Source: Rhizobium sp. ASV20
Lineage (GTDB): Bacteria > Pseudomonadota > Alphaproteobacteria > Rhizobiales > Rhizobiaceae
Direction of reading: 5' to 3'
Assembly (NCBI RefSeq): GCF_016429015.1
Contig: NZ_JAELTU010000067.1
Coordinates: 1-36,565 of the forward strand
DNA length: 36,565 bases
Part shown: piece after piece, positions 8,357 through 15,050 of the stretch
Position numbering within the stretch: the first letter of the stretch is position 1
Layout of the letters: every line of letters begins with the position of its first letter
Notes under the pieces: model-generated
Told to the model about the DNA's origin: nothing
The model's input: only the letters and a program-made list of their open reading frames with translations
Database searches by the model: none
Made by a program: the position numbers and the translations under genes

Positions 8357-9331
8357 ATGAGCGGTCCGAACAATCCCTATAACGCTTCCTTTGGCGGGCA
8401 AATGTCGGCCTCGGCATCCTTTGGCGCCGCGCCTGTGGCATCCGGCGCCTCGCCGATCAAGGACACGACGACGGCAAACTTCACCAAGGATGTCATCGAG
8501 GAATCGCGCAACCAGCCCGTACTCGTTGATTTCTGGGCGCCCTGGTGCGGCCCCTGCAAGCAGCTGACGCCTGTTCTGGAAAAGGTCGTCACGGAGGCAC
8601 AGGGCCGGGTCAAGCTGGTGAAGATGAATATCGACGACCATCCGTCGATCGCCGGTCAGCTCGGTATCCAGTCGATCCCGGCTGTCATCGCCTTCGTCAA
8701 CGGCCGCCCGGCCGATGGTTTCATGGGTGCCGTTCCGGAAAGCCAGATCCGTCAGTTCATCGACCGCCTCGGCGGTCCGGCCGGCGGCGCTGACGATCAA
8801 GCGGCCGAAATCGCCGCTGTTCTGGAAGAGGCCGGTGGCCTGCTTGCTGGCGGTGACGTCAATGGCGCTGCCGAACTCTTCGGCGCCGTGCTGCAGGCGG
8901 ATCCGGAAAATGCCAAGGCGCTTGCCGGCATGGCGGAATGCATGATTGCTGCAGGTCAGAGCCAGCGTGCCCGTGAAGCCCTGACGGACTTGCCGGAAAC
9001 ACTCGCCAATGATGCGGGTATTCAGGCGGTGGTCAAGAAGCTCGACCAGATCGAGGAAGCCCGCAAGCTCGGCGATCCCGTCGCGATCGAACATGAGCTC
9101 GCGACCAACCCGGACAATCACGAGCAGCGGGTCAAGCTCGCCAAGATCCGCAATGTCGAAGGCAAGCGCGACGAGGCGGCCGAACATCTGCTTCTCATCA
9201 TGCGCAAGGATCGTGGCTTCGACGATGACGGCGCCCGTCGTCAGCTGCTCGAATTCTTCGATGTCTGGGGTCCGAAGGATCCGGCCACGATCGCTGCCCG
9301 CCGCAAGCTTTCGTCGATCCTGTTTTCCTAA
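8357..9331 (+). CDS. ybbN: YbbN/CnoX-type thioredoxin-TPR co-chaperone
   Basis: 324-aa protein with an N-terminal thioredoxin fold and C-terminal tetratricopeptide-like repeats. The active site WCGPC is intact (Cys64 and Cys67), unlike E. coli YbbN, which has lost the CGPC motif. The cis-Pro segment SIPAVIAF follows. From about residue 165 there are TPR-type helices (AELFGAVLQADPENAKALAGMAEC and later). The first 35 residues are a Gly/Ala/Ser-rich leader. The ATG at 8357 is preceded by CGGGAGA at a good distance; the open frame extends further upstream without a better start. It probably guards or reduces client proteins in the cytoplasm and may work with GroEL. A LON-domain gene follows after 217 bp. 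Confidence 0.88.
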   Translation: MSGPNNPYNASFGGQMSASASFGAAPVASGASPIKDTTTANFTKDVIEESRNQPVLVDFWAPWCGPCKQLTPVLEKVVTEAQGRVKLVKMNIDDHPSIAGQLGIQSIPAVIAFVNGRPADGFMGAVPESQIRQFIDRLGGPAGGADDQAAEIAAVLEEAGGLLAGGDVNGAAELFGAVLQADPENAKALAGMAECMIAAGQSQRAREALTDLPETLANDAGIQAVVKKLDQIEEARKLGDPVAIEHELATNPDNHEQRVKLAKIRNVEGKRDEAAEHLLLIMRKDRGFDDDGARRQLLEFFDVWGPKDPATIAARRKLSSILFS

Positions 9332-9352
9332 GAGGCAGGCACGACGCCAGAC

Positions 9353-9392
9353 CTTCCGCTCTCGGTCGTCAGGATAGGGTCGAGAGTGGAAG
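9353..9392 (+). terminator. Hairpin after ybbN, weak terminator candidate
   Basis: A 12-bp stem with one G-U pair (CTTCCGCTCTCG against CGAGAGTGGAAG) and a 16-nt loop, 21 bp after the ybbN stop. The following sequence has only a short T run, so it may be a processing structure rather than a strong terminator. Confidence 0.35.
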
Positions 9393-9548
9393 CAAAGGGC
9401 GTTTTGGCACAAAATATCCTTGTGTTTTCGGCAGACGGGCCCACATTGATCAGATGCGCGGCGGAAGATGGGCAACGGCCGCGCGGTTGTGTGTCGTTCC
9501 TGCGCGCCCATTGCGGCGCGCGGCGCAGTAATCCAGCGGGATGGAAAC

Positions 9549-10208
9549 ATGCAAGTAGGTAATGCCAGATACCTGAAGCCGAGCGATCTGCCTGACGCCG
9601 TTGTCGTCTTCCCTCTTTCCGGTGCGTTGCTGCTGCCGGGAGCGCAATTGCCGCTCAATATTTTCGAACCGCGCTATCTCGCCATGTTCGATGCCGCCAT
9701 AGCCGGTAACCGGCTGATCGGCATGGTGCAGCCGGCGCTCGGCGAGCCGGCCGACTCGCCCAATCTTGCCCATGTCGGTTGTCTCGGCCGTATTACCTCC
9801 ATTTCTGAAACCGGCGACGGACGCTATATCGTCGCCCTGACGGGTATCTGCCGCTTCCGGCTGATGGACGAGGTTGCCACCCAGCAACCCTATCGCACGT
9901 TTCACATCACGCCCTTCATCGCCGACCTCAAGTCGCATCATGAGGAGGGGACCGTCGACCGCCAGGCGCTGCTCTCGGCTTTCCGGAGTTATCTCGATGC
10001 CAACAAGCTCGAAGCGGATTGGGAAAGCGTCGAGCGCGCCGATAATATGATGCTGGTGAATTCGCTATCGATGATGGCGCCCTTCGATCCCGCCGAGAAG
10101 CAGGCGCTTCTGGAGGCTCACGATCTGAAGACCCGCGCGGAAACCTTCATCGCCATCATCAAGATCGTGCTGGCCGGCTCGGGCGATACCGGCTCGATCC
10201 TGCAATAG
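9549..10208 (+). CDS. LON substrate-binding (N-terminal) domain protein
   Basis: 219-aa stand-alone LON N-terminal (PUA-like) domain. The block PLSGALLLPGAQLPLNIFEPRYLAMFDAA near the N terminus is the signature, and a GCLGRIT segment follows. There is no AAA ATPase or protease part, so it is not Lon itself; such proteins are common in alphaproteobacteria, with a role in proteolysis assumed but not proven. The ATG at 9549 is chosen because the domain starts just after it; an upstream in-frame ATG at 9468 would add an unconserved stretch. It is followed after 10 bp by the Trm112-like gene, so the two are likely co-transcribed. Confidence 0.87.
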   Translation: MQVGNARYLKPSDLPDAVVVFPLSGALLLPGAQLPLNIFEPRYLAMFDAAIAGNRLIGMVQPALGEPADSPNLAHVGCLGRITSISETGDGRYIVALTGICRFRLMDEVATQQPYRTFHITPFIADLKSHHEEGTVDRQALLSAFRSYLDANKLEADWESVERADNMMLVNSLSMMAPFDPAEKQALLEAHDLKTRAETFIAIIKIVLAGSGDTGSILQ

Positions 10209-10218
10209 GAGTTCACCG

Positions 10219-10407
10219 ATGGATGTCACGGTCAGCAAGGTGGATCCGAAACTGCTGGACTTGCTCGTCTGCCCGCTCACCAAGGGGCGGCTGAGCTACG
10301 ATCGGGAAAAGAACGAGCTGGTCTCGGAAAAGGCGCGCCTTGCCTATCCGATCCGCGACGGCATTCCGATCATGCTGATTTCGGAAGCTCGCCGCATCGA
10401 GGATTGA
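10219..10407 (+). CDS. Trm112/YcaR-like small protein
   Basis: 62-aa protein of the Trm112 family. LDLLVCPLTKGRLSYD and YPIRDGIPIMLISEARRI are diagnostic. Eukaryotic Trm112 activates methyltransferases; bacterial homologues are small and poorly understood. Only one Cys (CPLTKG) is present, so it lacks the zinc site of many relatives. TAGGAG at 10206-10211 is a strong ribosome site for this ATG, which lies 10 bp after the LON-domain gene. Confidence 0.88.
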   Translation: MDVTVSKVDPKLLDLLVCPLTKGRLSYDREKNELVSEKARLAYPIRDGIPIMLISEARRIED

Positions 10408-10470
10408 GGCGGCTCTGCATATGCTTACCTAGGCAATTCACGGTTTGTGCCGATTTCCGCCGAGGTTTCG

Positions 10471-10845
10471 TCATACCGGCTTGCGCTCGGTTCCAACCGC
10501 CAGTCGATCGATAAGGGCCAATAGCCGGGCTCGTTCTGCCGCTGCCTTTTCCTTATCTTCCTTGCGCTCGGCTTCCGAACGATCGAGACGGGCCGAAAGA
10601 TCCTCGATCTGGTCGCGCAATGCCTGAACCAGCTCCGGGGTGCCATCCTGAACCTGCAACGGCGTCGCCATCCCTATGGTCTGCTGCTGCTCTGTCGCGG
10701 CAGCCATGCTGTCGGGCAATTCGATATGCCAATGACCGCGTTCGTCACGCTCGCCCACGAGCGAACCGGACCGCAGGCGTCGACGCACGGTGTCCGGCGA
10801 TACGTTCAGCAGGCTCGCCGTTTGGGGAAGATTTGCTTTGATCAT
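10471..10845 (-). CDS. Helix-turn-helix DNA-binding protein with coiled-coil tail
   Basis: 124-aa protein. Residues 1-45 form an excisionase/MerR-like winged helix (TASLLNVSPDTVRRRLRSGSL, then GHWHIELPDS). Residues 72-115 are a charged helix (RDQIEDLSARLDRSEAERKEDK and on) likely to form a coiled coil and a dimer. Similar small proteins are common on alphaproteobacterial plasmids and in accessory regions; the function is unknown. The start at 10845 is set by AAGGAG nine bases upstream; the open frame continues upstream to 10962 but has no such site. A phased direct repeat lies just upstream and may be its own operator. Confidence 0.7.
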   Translation of the reverse strand: MIKANLPQTASLLNVSPDTVRRRLRSGSLVGERDERGHWHIELPDSMAAATEQQQTIGMATPLQVQDGTPELVQALRDQIEDLSARLDRSEAERKEDKEKAAAERARLLALIDRLAVGTERKPV

Positions 10846-10870
10846 GGCATCTCCTTGCGTAGGTGATATT

Positions 10871-10890
10871 ACATATGCATACATATGCAA
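10871..10890. promoter_or_regulatory. Tandem ACATATGCA repeat, candidate operator
   Basis: Two copies of ACATATGCA at 10871 and 10881, exactly 10 bp apart, 26 to 45 bp before the ATG of the HTH gene. One-turn phasing suits side-by-side binding of a winged-helix dimer. The link to this regulator is an inference. Confidence 0.4.
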
Positions 10891-10999
10891 ATGGCGCAAG
10901 CCTGCATAGTCGGGAGCATCGAGATCACGAAGGGAGATGCGCACAAGTCGCCAATTCGGCAAGGACCCGGCGGCGCGTTGCGCTGGAGGCCGTTATTGG

Positions 11000-11683
11000 T
11001 CATGCATAGGCAACCCAACCCTTGAAGCTGAAGGCGGCATAGAACAGAGCAACGTCGGAAAAGCCCGCCTCGCACAGCATGGCCTCCTCCTCATCGGGGG
11101 ATAGGATGCAGAGCCTTTCGCGCATGGCGCTGCGGGCGTTTTCCAATCTTGCGGGGTCCGCTCCCTCAGGTGCGCCGTATGCGACATGGCGGTCGATCCA
11201 AAGGCTGCGCTCCGGCTCCGTCTGTGGAAAGCTGACATGTGCCAGAACGAAAGGGGCATTCGTCTTCAGCCGGCGGCGAACCTGTCTAAGCGCTTCGAGG
11301 CGGCGATCAAGGGGGACATGATGGAAGGTCAATAGGCATGTCGCTGCATCGAACGGGCCTTCCGGCGCCATGGAGATATCTCCTTCGTGAAGGCGAATAC
11401 TATCGCCGTGGCCTTCTGTAACCTGTCTCGCCAGTTGCAGCATGTCGAGGGATGGGTCGACACCATCGAAAGACCAGCTTGCATGCATCTCGGCAAAGGC
11501 CTTCAACTCCAGTCCGCCGCCGGCTCCCAGGACGAGCACACGACCGTTCTCCGGCATCCGTTCGGCCATTAGCATCGCCGTCATGCGGTGAAGGCTGGTA
11601 AAGCCGGGCACCTGCCGAGGCGGGCCCTCGAGATAGGACCTGACGGCATTTCCCGCGAAATTGGATTCATGATTTTGGACCAT
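11000..11683 (-). CDS. Class I SAM-dependent methyltransferase
   Basis: 227-aa Rossmann-fold methyltransferase. Motif I is VLVLGAGGGLELKAF (about residues 49-63), the acidic end of strand 2 is FDGVDPS, and the DAATCLLTFHHVP segment is motif IV-like. Its start lies 17 bp inside the end of the Rrf2-type regulator, so the two are one coupled operon. The substrate is not evident; relatives are annotated only as small-molecule methyltransferases. The regulator probably controls this enzyme, which would make it a response gene to a specific toxic or redox-active compound. Confidence 0.85.
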   Translation of the reverse strand: MVQNHESNFAGNAVRSYLEGPPRQVPGFTSLHRMTAMLMAERMPENGRVLVLGAGGGLELKAFAEMHASWSFDGVDPSLDMLQLARQVTEGHGDSIRLHEGDISMAPEGPFDAATCLLTFHHVPLDRRLEALRQVRRRLKTNAPFVLAHVSFPQTEPERSLWIDRHVAYGAPEGADPARLENARSAMRERLCILSPDEEEAMLCEAGFSDVALFYAAFSFKGWVAYA

Positions 11684-12137
11684 GGATAGTCTCCAGTTTT
11701 AGTGAGCTTCGACGATCCTCAATGCCTGCCTGGACATCGGCGTGCAGCTTGGCGAGGGTAATCTCGCCGAAGCGGGTCATCGCAAGTTGCTGTGCTTCCT
11801 GTAGCGTGTGCTCGATATTGGCGTTGACGGCCTGCTCGACGAGACAATCCGAGATATCCGAACGCCTACCGAATGAGATCAGGGTAGGGCTTCCCAGTGC
11901 CAGATAGATGTCGAGCAGGGTCACTGCCGAAAGATCGCAAGAGAGTACCCAGCCGCCGCCATGACCCTTTTCGGAGCGCACATATCCCCGGTCGCGCAGT
12001 CCCGCCATGATCCGGCGGACGACGACGGAATTCGTGTTCAAGGACATGGCGAAAGCTTCCGATGTCACCGGCTGCTTCTCATAGGCCATGTGCAGGAGGA
12101 TGTGCAGTACATCCGAAAAGCGGCTATCTCTACTCAT
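11667..12137 (-). CDS. Rrf2 family transcriptional regulator
   Basis: 156-aa winged-helix regulator. MSRDSRFSDVLHILLHMA at the N terminus, a recognition region NSVVVRRIMAGLRDRGYV, and the wing KGHGGGWVLS are typical Rrf2 features. Only two Cys are present (SCDLS and SDCLVE), so the three-Cys cluster of IscR or NsrR is absent and it is unlikely to bind a classic Fe-S cluster; YwnA-like members are similar. It is co-transcribed with the methyltransferase. No Shine-Dalgarno sequence precedes the ATG, and a perfect dyad covers the start codon, which fits autoregulation and perhaps a leaderless message. Confidence 0.88.
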   Translation of the reverse strand: MSRDSRFSDVLHILLHMAYEKQPVTSEAFAMSLNTNSVVVRRIMAGLRDRGYVRSEKGHGGGWVLSCDLSAVTLLDIYLALGSPTLISFGRRSDISDCLVEQAVNANIEHTLQEAQQLAMTRFGEITLAKLHADVQAGIEDRRSSLKLETIHGPKS

Positions 12138-12158
12138 GTAACTTTAACTATTACATGA
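12134..12158. promoter_or_regulatory. Perfect inverted repeat, candidate Rrf2 operator
   Basis: TCATGTAA (12134-12141) and TTACATGA (12151-12158) are exact reverse complements, 9 bp apart. The size suits an Rrf2 dimer site. The left arm contains the start codon of the regulator on the minus strand. Confidence 0.65.
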
Positions 12159-12213
12159 CGGAGTATGAGTCAAATCTTGCTCATGCGAGGTGGCTTAAAG
12201 CCGGGATGATGTG

Positions 12214-12234
12214 CTGGCGAAGATCGTTCGCCAG
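12214..12234 (-). terminator. Hairpin after UbiH-family gene
   Basis: A perfect 8-bp stem CTGGCGAA/TTCGCCAG with a 5-nt loop, about 40 bp past the stop of the FAD monooxygenase. No T run follows on the minus strand, so terminator function is uncertain. Confidence 0.3.
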
Positions 12235-12275
12235 TCTATTGCAGAGGAGTCGATTGTTCGCCGTGATGCGATCGA

Positions 12276-13487
12276 TCAGATCGCCTCGCCAGCAAGCAGC
12301 CGCGGATTATCCTTGGCGGTCGTGCCGGCGGCCTGGCCGATGAAGAAGGATTTGAGGCTCGGGAGACGGTCGACGATCCCTAGCCCGAAATCGCGGGCGA
12401 TGCGCAAGGGTGTGTTGTCGTTGGAGAACAGCCGGTTCAACACGTCGGTCGTCACACCCATGCGGAAGGTGTCGAAACGCCGCCAGGTCTGGTAGCGCTC
12501 GAGGATATTGATCGAGCCGATGTCGAGGCCGAGGCGATCGGCTTCGACGATGGTTTCGGCCAGTGCGGCAACGTCCTTGAAGCCGAGATTGAGGCCTTGG
12601 CCGGAGATCGGGTGGATGCCGTGGGCGGCGTCGCCCGCAAGTGCAAAGCGTGGCGCGACGAAGGCGCGGGCAAGCGTCAGGCCGAGCGGGAAAGCGCGGC
12701 GATCACCGACAGCGCGCAGCGCGCCGAGCTTGTGGCCGAAGCGACGCTCCAGCTCCTCTTCAAAGACGAGGTCATCGGAGGCGACCAGTCGCTCGGCATC
12801 GGAGGAGCGCTCGGTCCATACCAGCGAGGAGCGGTTGTTCTTCAGCGGCAGGATGGCAAAGGGGCCGGAGGGCAGGAAATGCTCCTCGGCGCAGCCGCCA
12901 TGCGGCCGCTCATGCTCGACAGTCACGACGATACCGGATTGGCCGTAATCCCAGTTCACCGTCTTGATGCCGGCCATGTCGCGCAGCTTGGAGCGTACAC
13001 CGTCGCAGGCGACCAGAAGCTTCGTCTCCAGCGTGCTGCCATCCGAAAGGGCGAGGGTCGTCTTGCTGTCGTCGGCCACGAAGCCGGTGGCGCTGAGGCC
13101 GTGACGGATCGTGACGCCCAGCCGCTCGCAGGCGCCGCGCAGGGCACCGACCATGGTGACGTTCGGCACCATATGGGCAAAGGGTTGGCCTTCAGCGACT
13201 TCGCCGTCGAATGTCAGGAAGACCGGGCGCACGGGGTCGCTGGTGCGCGAATCGGTGACGATCATGCGGGTGATCGGTTCGGCTTCCGGCACGATTTCAT
13301 CCCAGACGCCAAGAACCTCCAGCATCTTGGAGGCGGCGGCGATGATCGCGGAGGCCCGCATATCTTTCTTCCAAACACTCTCCGGGGCGGCCTCTACGAC
13401 CATGACATCGAGATGCGGTGCTGCCTGCTTGACTGCGACCGCTGCGGCAAGACCCACATATCCGCCACCCACTACCAGCATGTCCAA
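12276..13487 (-). CDS. UbiH/UbiF/Coq6-family FAD-dependent hydroxylase
   Basis: 403-aa flavoprotein monooxygenase of the ubiquinone-biosynthesis hydroxylase family. The FAD site GGGYVG is at the N terminus, the DG motif is LLVACDGVRSKLRD, and the second FAD motif is GDAAHGIHPISGQGLNLGF. Such enzymes hydroxylate the ring of ubiquinone precursors; which ring position is served cannot be told. Start: a TTG at 13487 has AGGGAA upstream at a good distance and gives MDMLVVGGG; the ATG at 13481 is the alternative. A longer frame to 13568 would include the promoter region and is not favoured. It is divergent from tesB. Confidence 0.85.
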   Translation of the reverse strand: MDMLVVGGGYVGLAAAVAVKQAAPHLDVMVVEAAPESVWKKDMRASAIIAAASKMLEVLGVWDEIVPEAEPITRMIVTDSRTSDPVRPVFLTFDGEVAEGQPFAHMVPNVTMVGALRGACERLGVTIRHGLSATGFVADDSKTTLALSDGSTLETKLLVACDGVRSKLRDMAGIKTVNWDYGQSGIVVTVEHERPHGGCAEEHFLPSGPFAILPLKNNRSSLVWTERSSDAERLVASDDLVFEEELERRFGHKLGALRAVGDRRAFPLGLTLARAFVAPRFALAGDAAHGIHPISGQGLNLGFKDVAALAETIVEADRLGLDIGSINILERYQTWRRFDTFRMGVTTDVLNRLFSNDNTPLRIARDFGLGIVDRLPSLKSFFIGQAAGTTAKDNPRLLAGEAI

Positions 13488-13524
13488 TATCGCGCTTCCC
13501 TGTGTCTTACTGTCACTTCCTGCT

Positions 13525-13544
13525 CTATATAGAACATACTGTTC
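13525..13544 (+). promoter_or_regulatory. Possible -10 element and dyad before tesB
   Basis: CTATAT at 13525-13530 equals the rhizobial -10 consensus; the -35 match is weak. GAACA-TAC-TGTTC at 13532-13544 is a perfect 5-bp inverted repeat over the expected start of transcription, so it could be an operator serving tesB. Confidence 0.35.
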
Positions 13545-13573
13545 ACGGTTCCTACCATCGGAGTTCAAGCAAA

Positions 13574-14458
13574 ATGTCGCGAGAGACGGAAAAGCCCACC
13601 CCCATGGAAACCGTGCTTGCGACGCTCGATCTGGAAACGATCGAGATGAACCTGTTTCGTGGAAACAGCCCGCAGGTGGGCTGGCAGCGCGTGTTCGGCG
13701 GGCAGGTCATCGGCCAGGCGTTGATGGCGGCGCAGCGCACAGTCGAGGGCGATCGTTTCGCGCATTCGCTGCATGCCTATTTCATGTTGCCCGGCGATCC
13801 CTCGGTTCCGATCCTCTATCAGGTGGACCGTCTGCGCGACGGTTCCAGCTTCAACACGCGGCGCGTGCTGGCGATCCAGCACGGCAAGGCAATCTTCGCG
13901 CTGACTGCTTCGTTTCAGCTCGATGAGCCCGGCTTCGAACATCAGGGGGACATGCCGGCCGTGCCGATGCCTGAGGAATTGATGGATGAAGAGCAGATCA
14001 AGGCGCGCTACATCATCCATGCGCCCGAGAATGTGCGCCGCTACTGGGCAGGCAGGCGGGCGATCGAGATCCGCCCCGTCTCGATCGAGAGCTATTTTTC
14101 CCGCTCTCAGCCGAGCCAGAAGCAAAATATCTGGGTGCGCCTGACCGGACCTGTTCCAGATGACCGGCTCTATCAGAAGGCGGTGCTCGCTTATCTCTCG
14201 GACATGACACTGCTCGACGTAGCCCTTAATGCGCATGGCACATCGGTCCTTGATCCGAGCGTACAGGTGGCGAGCCTTGACCACGCCATGTGGTTTCATC
14301 GTCCCTTCAAGCTCGACGACTGGCTGCTTTATAGCCAGGAAAGCCCCAGCGCTTCCGGCGCGCGCGGTTTCACTCGCGGCAGCCTGTTTACGCGATCCGG
14401 TGTTCTGATTGCGTCGGTGGCGCAGGAGGGTCTGATTCGCAAGAAGGCAAATGATTAA
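13574..14458 (+). CDS. tesB: Acyl-CoA thioesterase II
   Basis: 294-aa double-hotdog thioesterase that hydrolyses medium- and long-chain acyl-CoA to free acid and CoA. Typical segments are RVFGGQVIGQALMAA (about residues 39-53), HSLHAYFMLPGD, and in the second half the YLSDMTLLDVAL and SLDHAMWFHRPF blocks that carry the catalytic Asp/Thr/Gln network. The length agrees with E. coli TesB (286). The ATG at 13574 is favoured because the conserved sequence begins soon after; the frame is open upstream to 13502 but runs through the likely promoter. It is divergent from the UbiH-family gene and is followed by the glnK regulatory region. Confidence 0.92.
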   Translation: MSRETEKPTPMETVLATLDLETIEMNLFRGNSPQVGWQRVFGGQVIGQALMAAQRTVEGDRFAHSLHAYFMLPGDPSVPILYQVDRLRDGSSFNTRRVLAIQHGKAIFALTASFQLDEPGFEHQGDMPAVPMPEELMDEEQIKARYIIHAPENVRRYWAGRRAIEIRPVSIESYFSRSQPSQKQNIWVRLTGPVPDDRLYQKAVLAYLSDMTLLDVALNAHGTSVLDPSVQVASLDHAMWFHRPFKLDDWLLYSQESPSASGARGFTRGSLFTRSGVLIASVAQEGLIRKKAND

Positions 14459-14480
14459 ATAAGGTGCAAGCTTATAAAGA

Positions 14481-14497
14481 TGCACTTTATTTGTGCT
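14481..14497. promoter_or_regulatory. NtrC-type enhancer site
   Basis: TGCAC-N7-GTGCT matches the NtrC consensus TGCAC-N7-GTGCA in 9 of 10 fixed bases. It lies about 120 bp before the start expected from the sigma-54 promoter, a usual enhancer distance. A further GTGCA at 14464-14468 forms a loose dyad with its left half. Confidence 0.65.
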
Positions 14498-14551
14498 TTC
14501 GCCTTGCCGTCGAGCGCCAACTTATTAGGCGCCGACAATAAATCTGTTTTA

Positions 14552-14564
14552 TTTCAATAGTTTA
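14552..14564. promoter_or_regulatory. Possible IHF site
   Basis: TTTCAA-TAGT-TTA fits the IHF core WATCAA-N4-TTR with one mismatch, in an AT-rich stretch between the enhancer and the sigma-54 promoter, where IHF bending is common. Confidence 0.35.
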
Positions 14565-14581
14565 TAAATGTGTCGCGAATC

Positions 14582-14597
14582 TGGCACGTCCTTTGAA
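14582..14597 (+). promoter_or_regulatory. Sigma-54 promoter of glnK-amtB
   Basis: TGGCACGTCCTTTGAA matches TGGCACG-N3-TTGCW with GA in place of the -12 GC. The spacing between the -24 GG and the -12 G is correct. It should start transcription near 14608, about 77 bp before glnK. Confidence 0.75.
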
Positions 14598-14684
14598 TGT
14601 CTATCTCCAGTCGCTGCTCAAACATTCGTCGGCGGCAAGGAGAGTCGGCTCCGTGCCGAGGCTAAACAAAGGATGGGAAACCAG

Positions 14685-15023
14685 ATGAAAATTGTGATGG
14701 CCATTATCAAGCCGTTCAAGCTCGATGAGGTCCGCGAGGCCCTCACCGCTGTCGGCATTCAGGGCCTGACTGTTACCGAAGTAAAAGGCTACGGGCGCCA
14801 GAAGGGGCACACCGAGATCTATCGCGGCACGGAATATGCCGTGAGCTTCCTTCCGAAGCTGAAGATCGAGGTCGCTGTTGCGTCCGAGATCGTCGACAAG
14901 GCCGTCGAGGCCATCGCGGCGGCCGCCAAGACCGGCCAGATCGGCGACGGCAAGATCTTTGTCTATTCGATCGACCATGCCGTGCGCATCCGTACGGGCG
15001 AAACCGATTCCGAAGCTCTGTAA
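14685..15023 (+). CDS. glnK: Nitrogen regulatory protein P-II (GlnK)
   Basis: 112-aa PII signal protein. It has the conserved N terminus MKIVMAIIKPFKL, the T-loop with Tyr51 in IYRGTEY (the uridylylation site), and the C-terminal GDGKIFVYSIDHAVRIRTGE signature that binds ATP and 2-oxoglutarate. It senses nitrogen and carbon state and, when unmodified, blocks the ammonium channel encoded next. The ATG at 14685 gives the standard length; in-frame upstream codons are not conserved. AAGGATGGG lies upstream. Linkage to amtB, 27 bp downstream, and the sigma-54 promoter identify it as glnK rather than glnB. Confidence 0.97.
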   Translation: MKIVMAIIKPFKLDEVREALTAVGIQGLTVTEVKGYGRQKGHTEIYRGTEYAVSFLPKLKIEVAVASEIVDKAVEAIAAAAKTGQIGDGKIFVYSIDHAVRIRTGETDSEAL

Positions 15024-15050
15024 GACACGGCTGATCAGGGAGTTATTTGC

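Noticed and set aside
8282..9658. A 458-codon open frame antisense to ybbN
   Set aside because: It follows from high GC at third positions; ybbN has a clear thioredoxin site and TPR-like repeats, and the antisense product has no family features.
13532..13544. LexA-like GAAC...GTTC word before tesB
   Set aside because: The spacer is 5 bp rather than the 4 bp of the Gram-positive box, and it does not fit the alphaproteobacterial direct GTTC-N7-GTTC; kept only as a possible unknown operator.
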